From assembly GCA_018647275.1 (NCBI GenBank), contig JABGTH010000140.1:1-5656 (forward strand): a DNA stretch of 5,656 nt, read 5' to 3'. The notes beneath the pieces were generated by a model, which had not been told where the DNA came from, did no database searches, and saw only the letters and a program-made list of their open reading frames with translations. The stretch comes from Paracoccaceae bacterium (lineage in GTDB: Bacteria; Pseudomonadota; Alphaproteobacteria; Rhodobacterales; Rhodobacteraceae). A program made the translations under genes and the position numbers. Shown here one piece after another: positions 1-5,116 of the stretch. Every line of letters starts with the position of its first letter. Position 1 is the stretch's first letter.

Positions 1-110
1 AGCATTCAAAAGTGGGGCAAACCACGCAATGGGATAAAGGATTAAAAGGGACAGATTGGTACAGCGCAACATAGGGAACCTACGTCTAATACCATACGGA
101 TTTGGGCGAC
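1..110. other. Non-coding stretch after the MlaF-type gene
   Basis: This is the 110 bases downstream of the MlaF-type stop codon, running to the window edge. The short plus-strand frames close early (TAA at 43-45 in frame 1) and resemble no protein I know. On the minus strand an ATG at 5-3 touches the edge and could start another gene, but only its first codon is visible and no Shine-Dalgarno sequence precedes it. There is no convincing terminator. The best hairpin is a 4-bp stem (TAGG at 72-75, CCTA at 79-82) with a 3-base loop and no T-run. No mlaD-like start is visible close behind the ATPase gene. Confidence 0.5.
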
Positions 111-857
111 CTAGCGGATTGCTTCAATAGGGCCGATCTCGCGACCATGGATGAATTGGTCAAGAAAGGGATCACCCGACGTATCAATATCACCAACTGG
201 GCCAGCCCATTGAATCACGCCGTCATGTAACATCGCCACATTGTCAGCAATCGCACGAACAGATGTCATATCATGGGTGATGGTGATGGCAGTCGCGCCC
301 ATTTCCGCAACGATTTCGCGGATCAGGTCGTTGATGACGCCTGCCATGATCGGGTCTAGGCCTGTTGTTGGTTCATCGAAAAAGATAATTTCAGGATCCG
401 CCGCAATGGCACGGGCAAGGCCAACACGCTTTTGCATGCCGCCAGATAATTCTGCTGGCAATCTATCTGCTACATCTGAGGTCAATCCAACCCTCCGTAG
501 CTTTTCTATGGCGATCTGTCGGGCCTCGTCCTTTGGGCGTTTGAGTGAGCCGCGTAAAAGACGGAAGGCGACGTTCTGCCAAACGGGAAGACTGTCGAAC
601 AACGCTGCACCTTGGAACAACATGCCAAAACGAGCCAAGAACGCGTCGCGATCGGTCTGGGTGACGTCCTGACCATCCACAGTTATTTTCCCTGCGTCAG
701 GTGTGACCAAACCAAGGATAGACTTGATTGTGATTGATTTACCTGTTCCAGAGCCACCAATAATTACAAAGGATGTTCCGCGATCTACAGTGAGGTCAAC
801 ACCGCGAAGTATATGGTTGTTTCCAAAAGATTTTGTGACACCAATAAGTTTGATCAT
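111..857 (-). CDS. mlaF: MlaF-type ABC transporter ATP-binding protein
   Basis: This 248-residue cytoplasmic ATPase is expected to power an MlaE-type permease that moves phospholipid between the inner membrane and the envelope. All the ABC motifs are present: Walker A GGSGTGKS at residues 34-41 (K40), Q-loop Q82, signature LSGGMQKR at 137-144, Walker B IIFFDEP at 157-163 with catalytic E162, and switch H195 in ITHD. The Q-loop run FQGAALFDSLPVWQNVAF is typical of the MlaF family rather than of general importers, as is the tail DPFLDQFIHGREIGP. The start at 857 is chosen because its ATG overlaps the permease stop codon (ATGA) and because MIKLIGVTKSF is a normal ABC N-terminus. A longer frame reaching to 986 would add 43 unrelated residues lying inside the permease gene. 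No Shine-Dalgarno is evident, so translation is probably coupled. Family is firm; the lipid substrate is inferred. Confidence 0.93.
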   Translation of the reverse strand: MIKLIGVTKSFGNNHILRGVDLTVDRGTSFVIIGGSGTGKSITIKSILGLVTPDAGKITVDGQDVTQTDRDAFLARFGMLFQGAALFDSLPVWQNVAFRLLRGSLKRPKDEARQIAIEKLRRVGLTSDVADRLPAELSGGMQKRVGLARAIAADPEIIFFDEPTTGLDPIMAGVINDLIREIVAEMGATAITITHDMTSVRAIADNVAMLHDGVIQWAGPVGDIDTSGDPFLDQFIHGREIGPIEAIR

Positions 858-1627
858 AGTGAGAAAAATACCCCCGTCAGAACGAAGTTCGCACCTAAAA
901 TCAAGACTGCGGCAGCTTCCACTGATCCTTTGGTTGCATTGCCAACGCCCTGCGCGCCGCGGCCAGAATTCATGCCATAATAGCATCCCATCAGTGCAGC
1001 AATGAACCCAAAAATCGCACCTTTGGCGAGTGAGGACACCACGTCTTTCAGTTCTAAAAAGTCTAGGGTGTTACGAATATAGGCGGCAGGATTGAACCCT
1101 AATGTGCCCGTTGCCACGGCGTATCCACCGAAGATGCCGATGATGTCACCTACAGTAACTAGCAATGGAACAACAATGGTAGCGGCCAAAACACGTGGAA
1201 CGGTCAAATATTTCATGGGGTGTGTGGACAATGTCACGAGAGCATCGATTTGCTCAGTGACCTTCATCGTCGCGATCTCTGCAGCAATTGACGAAGTGAC
1301 ACGTGCGGCAATCATTAATCCAACCAAAACGGGACCAAGTTCGCGGACCATGCCAATGGCAACGATTTGTGGAACCACAGCCTCTGCATTAAATCGGGCA
1401 CTGCCTGCATAGATCTGCAACGCCAGCGCGGCACCCGTGAACAGGGAAGTCAGCCCGACAACGGGTAGGGACAGCCAGCCGATGTTCAAAAAGGAAACGG
1501 CTAATTCACGTAGATAGAATGGTCCGCGCACGATATGACCAAGCGTTTGTCCTGCAAAAATCGCAATACGCCCAATTGCAGCAATTAGCCCCAAAAACGA
1601 ACGACCTATGGCAGCTAATAGTTTCAT
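854..1627 (-). CDS. mlaE: MlaE-type ABC transporter permease
   Basis: This 257-residue inner-membrane permease belongs to the MlaE/YrbE family, the transmembrane partner of the MlaF-type ATPase encoded next. The family signature is clear: RELGPVLVGLMIAARV at residues 95-110, followed by TMKVTEQIDALVTL at 120-133. Hydrophobic segments lie near residues 50-72, 86-108, 145-172, 198-216 and 235-256. An amphipathic N-terminal part (about 1-40) matches the interface helix of the family. Length is normal. The ATG at 1627-1625 overlaps the alr stop codon by four bases (ATGA), and the stop overlaps the next start in the same way, so alr, mlaE and mlaF are very likely co-transcribed and translationally coupled. 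In E. coli mlaF precedes mlaE; here the order is reversed. Substrate is inferred from family. Confidence 0.93.
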   Translation of the reverse strand: MKLLAAIGRSFLGLIAAIGRIAIFAGQTLGHIVRGPFYLRELAVSFLNIGWLSLPVVGLTSLFTGAALALQIYAGSARFNAEAVVPQIVAIGMVRELGPVLVGLMIAARVTSSIAAEIATMKVTEQIDALVTLSTHPMKYLTVPRVLAATIVVPLLVTVGDIIGIFGGYAVATGTLGFNPAAYIRNTLDFLELKDVVSSLAKGAIFGFIAALMGCYYGMNSGRGAQGVGNATKGSVEAAAVLILGANFVLTGVFFSL

Positions 1628-2658
1628 TCTAGGTAAGTCCGTGCGTAACGATTGCCCAAAGAGGTAAGTATTTCATAGCCAATGGTTCCTGCAAAATCAG
1701 CCACGTCATCAACGGATTGATGTGTGCCCAACAATTGCAGTGTCGTCGTTTCCTCTGGCAGGTGGGAAATATCTGCCGTAATGAGGTCCATCGAAACACG
1801 TCCGATGACAGGAACTTGGATGTCACCCGCATAAAGGCGTGCGCCGTTGCCCATCGCGCGGATAAGACCGTCAGCATAGCCAGCTGCAATTGTTGCAACA
1901 GTGCTGTCTTGCTCCGCGACCCAGCGATTGCCGTAACCCACTGTTTCGCCCTGAGCTACTTTCCTGGTTTGGATTACTGGAATATCCAATGTGACCACAG
2001 ATTGTGCATCTTGATAGGGCATTCCGCCATAAAGCCCGATGCCGGGTCTGGTCATGTTAAAGTGATAATTTGACCCAAGTAAAACACCACCAGTAGCTGC
2101 CAATGAACATGGTACATCTAACCCATCGGTCATCTCGCAAAAAGTTTTTAGTTGTTGGGTATTCATAGGATGATCAGGGTCGTCAGCACATGCCAAATGG
2201 GACATGATTAGTGTTGGGTCTTGTGCAAGTGCGATATCGCGCACAGCGGACCATTCTTCAGGCTCCATCCCCAGGCGGTTCATGCCACTGTCCAACTGAA
2301 TACCAAATGGGGACGCCGGCAATGCCTCGACGTGGCGCAACATTTGGTCAACAGAGTTGATCATTGGCGTTAATTCTGAACTACGAATGATATCGGTGTC
2401 GCCGTCCATATGGCCGGAAAATACGTTGATCGTTGGGCCAGAACCAAGGGCAGACCTTAAAATCACGCCTTCTTCAGCGGCCGCCACGAAAAATGTTCGT
2501 GCTCCCGCTTTTGCAAGAACCCGCGCCACGGAGGGCGCGCCCAACCCATAGCCATTTGCCTTAACAACAGCAGCGGTTTCGCAGCTTGTCATTAGATCCA
2601 AAGCGCGCCAATTGTTGACGACGGCGTTTAGATCGATTGTTAGTCTAGCTGTACCCAT
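1624..2658 (-). CDS. alr: Alanine racemase
   Basis: This 344-residue PLP enzyme interconverts L- and D-alanine in the cytoplasm, supplying D-Ala for peptidoglycan. The N-terminal barrel carries the PLP lysine K33 in AAVVKANGYGLG (residues 29-40). R128 lies in GMNRLG, and R204 in TRPGIGLYGG matches the arginine that contacts the PLP ring nitrogen. The second catalytic base is Y261 in AAGYADG, within the C-terminal beta domain. That domain continues with VIGRVSMDLI (284-293) and ends in the standard YEILTSLGNRYARTYL. Length is slightly below the usual 355-380 residues, but nothing essential appears missing. The start at 2658 gives the expected N-terminus (TARLTIDLNAVVNNWRAL). No good Shine-Dalgarno precedes it. 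It lies 72 bp after dnaB and overlaps mlaE by four bases. A biosynthetic role is favoured over a catabolic dadX role because no D-amino-acid dehydrogenase gene is adjacent. Confidence 0.96.
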   Translation of the reverse strand: MGTARLTIDLNAVVNNWRALDLMTSCETAAVVKANGYGLGAPSVARVLAKAGARTFFVAAAEEGVILRSALGSGPTINVFSGHMDGDTDIIRSSELTPMINSVDQMLRHVEALPASPFGIQLDSGMNRLGMEPEEWSAVRDIALAQDPTLIMSHLACADDPDHPMNTQQLKTFCEMTDGLDVPCSLAATGGVLLGSNYHFNMTRPGIGLYGGMPYQDAQSVVTLDIPVIQTRKVAQGETVGYGNRWVAEQDSTVATIAAGYADGLIRAMGNGARLYAGDIQVPVIGRVSMDLITADISHLPEETTTLQLLGTHQSVDDVADFAGTIGYEILTSLGNRYARTYLE

Positions 2659-2709
2659 AATTCGGTTTTGACAGGGCGGTGCGTGGGGTCAAGAGGAAAT
2701 CTGTTTTAT

Positions 2710-2725
2710 GCCGTTGGATAACGGC
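2710..2725 (-). other. Short perfect hairpin in the dnaB-alr spacer
   Basis: On the transcribed minus strand the sequence reads GCCGTT-ATCC-AACGGC, a perfect 6-bp stem with a 4-base loop, starting 5 bases after the dnaB stop codon. What follows (ATAAAACAG) is A-rich rather than U-rich, so it is not a standard intrinsic terminator. It could stabilise or delimit the dnaB 3' end, or be chance. Confidence 0.35.
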
Positions 2726-2730
2726 TGTAA

Positions 2731-4233
2731 TTAGAACTCTTGATCGTTGCGTCCACCGTCTTGCCAAGGCTGCGCAAGGTTGCCAAAGCGTGTGAACTTA
2801 CCTTCAAAGGAAAGGTCAACAGTGCCAATTGGACCGTGACGTTGTTTACCAATAACAACCTCGGCGCGCCCATGCAGGCGTTCCATTTCCTCTTGCCAGC
2901 GTGCCATAGCTTCAAGATCGTGATCACCGGGCTTTTCACGCTCTTTGTAGTATTCTTCGCGGTATACGAACATAACAACGTCGGCGTCTTGCTCAATTGA
3001 ACCCGATTCACGAAGGTCAGAGAGTTGTGGGCGTTTATCTTCGCGGTTTTCAACCTGACGCGAAAGCTGGGACAACGCGATCACAGGGATTTGCAATTCT
3101 TTGGCAATCGCTTTCATACCCATCGTAATTTCGGAAATTTCGTTCACACGATTTTCTGAACGGCCTGTGCCACGCACCAGCTGAAGGTAATCGATGATTA
3201 ATACATCCAGACCATGGGTCCGCTTCAGGCGGCGGGCACGTGCCGCCAATTGGCTGATGGGCAGGGCAGGAGTGTCATCGATGAACAGAGGACATGCCTC
3301 AAGCGACTTAGCCGCATCAACAAAGCGACGGAATTCAGTTTCGGTCATGTCACCACGACGAATCTGTTCAGATGGTACTTGGGACGCTTCAGATAGAATA
3401 CGTGCTGCCAACTGATCCGCGCTCATCTCAAGGGAATAAAAGCCTACAACGCCGCCCTCTACAGCACCCTCAGATCCATCGTGTTTTTTGCCTTTTTTGT
3501 AGGCTTTGGCTACGTTGAACGCGATGTTGGTCGCAAGTGAAGTTTTCCCCATGGATGGGCGACCCGCGAGGATCAAAAGGTCAGATGGGTGCAAGCCGCC
3601 CAGCTTTTTGTCCATATCTATCAAGCCTGTCGAGATACCAGACATGCCACCATCACGCTGATATGCGGTGTTGGCTAAGTTCACGGCCTCGGTCACAGCC
3701 TTCAGGAAACTTTGGAAACCGCTTTCTGCTTGGCCTTGTTCGGCTAGCTTGTAAAGTTGTTGTTCGGCTTCAACGATTTGTTCGCGGGGCTCAGAATCCA
3801 CGTTTACTTGCGCTGCTTTGGCACTGATGTCTCGGCCCAAAAGGATTAAGTCGCGGCGCACAGCCAGATCGTAAATCATCTGCGCATAGTCACGTAACGC
3901 AAAGGCGCTGACTGCGGCACCTGCAAGGCGGGCAAGGTAAGCTGCGCCACCAAGTTCGTTAAGGCCCTCATCATCTGCCATGAAGGATTTGAGTGTTACA
4001 GGGCTGGCTAGGTTGTTTTTTGCAATGCGAGCAGCGGCAATGTCAAAGATGCGGCCATGAACTGGCTCATAAAAGTGTTTTTCACCAATGATCGAAGCAA
4101 TACGGTCATATACATCATTATTGGTCAGAATTGCGCCCAACAATTGTTGTTCTGCCTCGATAGAGTGAGGCATAGTCTCAGCGGCCTGAACTTCAGGGAT
4201 GCCGGATACTGGAATGCTGCTAATTTCGTTCAT
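2731..4233 (-). CDS. dnaB: Replicative DNA helicase DnaB
   Basis: This 500-residue hexameric 5'-to-3' helicase unwinds the chromosome at the replication fork and works with primase DnaG. The N-terminal DnaB domain spans about residues 22-125 (PHSIEAEQQLLGAIL at its start). A linker follows, then the RecA-like motor from about 195. Visible motifs are Walker A GRPSMGKTS at 224-232 (K230), catalytic glutamate E269 in YSLEM, Walker B VLIIDYLQL at 344-352 (D348), ALSQLSR at 386-392, SDLRESGSIEQDADVVMF at 405-422, and R465 in GKQRHGPIG, equivalent to the arginine finger. Against E. coli DnaB it carries two extra segments, about 246-262 and 430-455, both usual in alphaproteobacterial DnaB. The first 20 residues are variable, as in the family. 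The ATG at 4233-4231 is the first possible start, because an in-frame TGA lies seven codons upstream. A purine-rich GGGGA at 4242-4238 sits 4 bases before it. No intein or frameshift is present. Confidence 0.97.
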   Translation of the reverse strand: MNEISSIPVSGIPEVQAAETMPHSIEAEQQLLGAILTNNDVYDRIASIIGEKHFYEPVHGRIFDIAAARIAKNNLASPVTLKSFMADDEGLNELGGAAYLARLAGAAVSAFALRDYAQMIYDLAVRRDLILLGRDISAKAAQVNVDSEPREQIVEAEQQLYKLAEQGQAESGFQSFLKAVTEAVNLANTAYQRDGGMSGISTGLIDMDKKLGGLHPSDLLILAGRPSMGKTSLATNIAFNVAKAYKKGKKHDGSEGAVEGGVVGFYSLEMSADQLAARILSEASQVPSEQIRRGDMTETEFRRFVDAAKSLEACPLFIDDTPALPISQLAARARRLKRTHGLDVLIIDYLQLVRGTGRSENRVNEISEITMGMKAIAKELQIPVIALSQLSRQVENREDKRPQLSDLRESGSIEQDADVVMFVYREEYYKEREKPGDHDLEAMARWQEEMERLHGRAEVVIGKQRHGPIGTVDLSFEGKFTRFGNLAQPWQDGGRNDQEF

Positions 4234-4237
4234 GGTG

Positions 4238-4242
4238 TCCCC
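4238..4242 (-). promoter_or_regulatory. Possible ribosome binding site for dnaB
   Basis: The minus strand reads GGGGA followed by 4 bases and the dnaB ATG. It is purine-rich but neither the spacing nor the sequence is ideal. It supports the start at 4233 mainly because no other start is possible after the upstream in-frame TGA. Confidence 0.35.
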
Positions 4243-4257
4243 GTATGCCCCTCAGCG

Positions 4258-4283
4258 GTATTAACATTTGTCTTAAACGTCAA
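4258..4283 (-). promoter_or_regulatory. dnaB: Weak candidate promoter for dnaB
   Basis: On the minus strand a TTGACG (5 of 6 against TTGACA) at 4283-4278 is followed after 14 bases by TAATAC at 4263-4258, preceded by TG as in an extended -10. The hexamer spacing is short and the -10 matches only 3 of 6, so this is a guess based mainly on location, about 25 bp upstream of the dnaB start. Confidence 0.2.
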
Positions 4284-4310
4284 AGATGGGGCAGCGCAAT
4301 CTGGATATCT

Positions 4311-4319
4311 TGTGGATAT
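4311..4319 (-). promoter_or_regulatory. DnaA-box-like site upstream of dnaB
   Basis: The minus strand reads ATATCCACA, matching the consensus DnaA box TTATCCACA at 8 of 9 positions. It lies 77 bases upstream of the dnaB start codon. The other two ATATCCA copies in the spacer match less well (ATATCCAGA at 4308-4300, 7 of 9; ATATCCAGG at 4380-4372, 6 of 9). One 8-of-9 match can arise by chance, so binding is only suggested. Confidence 0.3.
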
Positions 4320-4338
4320 GTTTCGCTTGGGGGGAAGC

Positions 4339-4390
4339 ATACCGTATCTAGGGTCAAAAGTTAACTCTGACCCTGGATATGGTGTTTTTC
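4339..4390 (+). terminator. Plus-strand intrinsic-terminator-like hairpin after pyrE
   Basis: Left arm 4339-4356 (ATACCGTATCTAGGGTCA) pairs with right arm 4368-4385 (TGACCCTGGATATGGTGT). On the plus strand this is an uninterrupted 18-bp stem: 15 Watson-Crick pairs and 3 G-U wobbles, with an 11-base loop. The run TTTTC TTA and then six T's follow, reaching over the pyrE stop and last codons. Read on the minus strand, where the genes lie, the three wobbles become A-C mismatches. The loop there tightens through two G-U and one A-U pair, and no T-run follows. So the shape is terminator-like for plus-strand transcripts, while on pyrE mRNA it is a stable 3' hairpin starting 5 bases after the stop. 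The repeat is plain; the role is inferred. Confidence 0.55.
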
Positions 4391-5071
4391 TTACGGTTTT
4401 TTATTGGCTTCTTGCCAGCCACGTGGGTCGTTTAGGAAGGCTTCGACGCCTTTGATCGTTTCGGCATCAAACGCACCAGAGTTCTTAGCTTCGGCCAGAA
4501 CGTCCCACCATGTGCAAAGGTAATGCAGGTCAACCCCATGATCGCCCAAGGTCTTTTCCGTTTCAGGAAAAATACCGTAGTAAAAAATTACAGCAGTGTG
4601 GGCACAGGATGCGCCTGTTTCGCGAATCGCATCAACAAATGACAGTTTTGAACCACCGTCAGTTGTCAGGTCTTCGACCAGCAAAACACGTTCGCCTTCA
4701 TTCATTTGACCTTCGATGCGCGCATTGCGGCCATAACCTTTTGGCTTTTTGCGAACATAGGTCATTGGAAGTGCCATACGTTCCGCAACGAGAGCTGCGA
4801 ATGGAATCCCTGCGGTTTCACCACCTGCAATGTTGTCGAAGGCTTCAAAACCCGCGTTGCGCATTGTGGTGACAGTTAAGAAATCCATCAGGGTTGAGCG
4901 AATGCGCGGATAGCTAATAAGTTTGCGGCAATCGATGTATGTTGGGCTTGGTAGCCCTGAAGCAAGCGTGAATGGCTCTGCAGTGTTAAAGTGCACGGCT
5001 TTGATTTCAAGCAGCATGCGGGCGGTCAGGCGGGCCATTTCTTTTGCGTCTGGGTAGCTTGTAGGGATCAT
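4391..5071 (-). CDS. pyrE: Orotate phosphoribosyltransferase
   Basis: This 226-residue cytoplasmic enzyme joins orotate to PRPP to give orotidine 5'-monophosphate, the fifth step of de novo UMP synthesis. The type I phosphoribosyltransferase PRPP loop is visible as VLLVEDLTTDGGSK at residues 129-142, with the acidic pair E133-D134. Substrate-binding and dimer-loop segments are FTLASGLPSPTYIDCRKL at 34-51, GGETAGIPFA at 83-92, and the flexible catalytic loop YVRKKPKGYG at 105-114. Length is a little above the E. coli enzyme (213). There is no sign of a fused OMP decarboxylase domain. The ATG at 5071-5069 is supported by an AAGGA 6 bases upstream and by the normal Rhodobacterales N-terminus. 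It follows pyrC by 45 bp in the same direction, so a pyrC-pyrE unit is likely. Confidence 0.97.
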   Translation of the reverse strand: MIPTSYPDAKEMARLTARMLLEIKAVHFNTAEPFTLASGLPSPTYIDCRKLISYPRIRSTLMDFLTVTTMRNAGFEAFDNIAGGETAGIPFAALVAERMALPMTYVRKKPKGYGRNARIEGQMNEGERVLLVEDLTTDGGSKLSFVDAIRETGASCAHTAVIFYYGIFPETEKTLGDHGVDLHYLCTWWDVLAEAKNSGAFDAETIKGVEAFLNDPRGWQEANKKP

Positions 5072-5077
5072 TTCGTG

Positions 5078-5082
5078 TCCTT
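5078..5082 (-). promoter_or_regulatory. pyrE: Ribosome binding site of pyrE
   Basis: The minus strand reads AAGGA, then CACGAA, then ATG. The 6-base spacing and close match to the Shine-Dalgarno core make it the best ribosome binding site in the window, and it fixes the pyrE start at 5071. Confidence 0.65.
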
Positions 5083-5116
5083 TGTGTCGGCAGTCTTAAT
5101 GTGCAGCAAGTGCGTT

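Larger units (their letters stand above)
4234..4390. other. pyrE-dnaB intergenic region
   Basis: This 157-bp spacer is the longest in the window and the likely place for a separate dnaB promoter. From the dnaB side it contains a TTAA-N8-TTAA motif (4261-4276), a TTGACG hexamer on the minus strand (4283-4278), a near-consensus DnaA box (4311-4319), a GCTT-G6-AAGC mini-hairpin (4325-4338) and an 18-bp inverted repeat (4339-4385). The heptamer TGGATAT occurs three times on the plus strand, at 4302-4308, 4313-4319 and 4374-4380. A plus-strand frame runs through the region, but it is a continuation of non-coding sequence antisense to dnaB. Confidence 0.6.

Noticed and set aside
241..672. Plus-strand open frame of 143 residues opposite the MlaF-type gene
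   Set aside because: It lies entirely antisense to a well-supported ATPase gene, and its composition looks like a codon-bias shadow.
858..986. Upstream extension of the MlaF-type ATPase start to 986
   Set aside because: The added 43 residues do not resemble any ABC ATPase N-terminus and lie in another frame of the permease gene. The ATG at 857 overlaps the permease stop as ATGA.
2668..2673. TTGACA on the plus strand in the dnaB-alr spacer
   Set aside because: A perfect -35 hexamer, but the 17-bp-spaced position reads AAGAGG, not a -10, and it would drive antisense transcription into dnaB.
2687..2692. TTGACC on the minus strand as a -35 for an alr promoter
   Set aside because: No -10-like hexamer occurs at 16-18 bases (AAAACC at 17), so it is not supported as a promoter.
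4057..4455. Plus-strand open frame crossing the pyrE-dnaB spacer (132 residues)
   Set aside because: It is antisense to the dnaB 5' end and the pyrE 3' end, has no recognisable domain and no evident ribosome binding site, and is explained by chance in an antisense frame.
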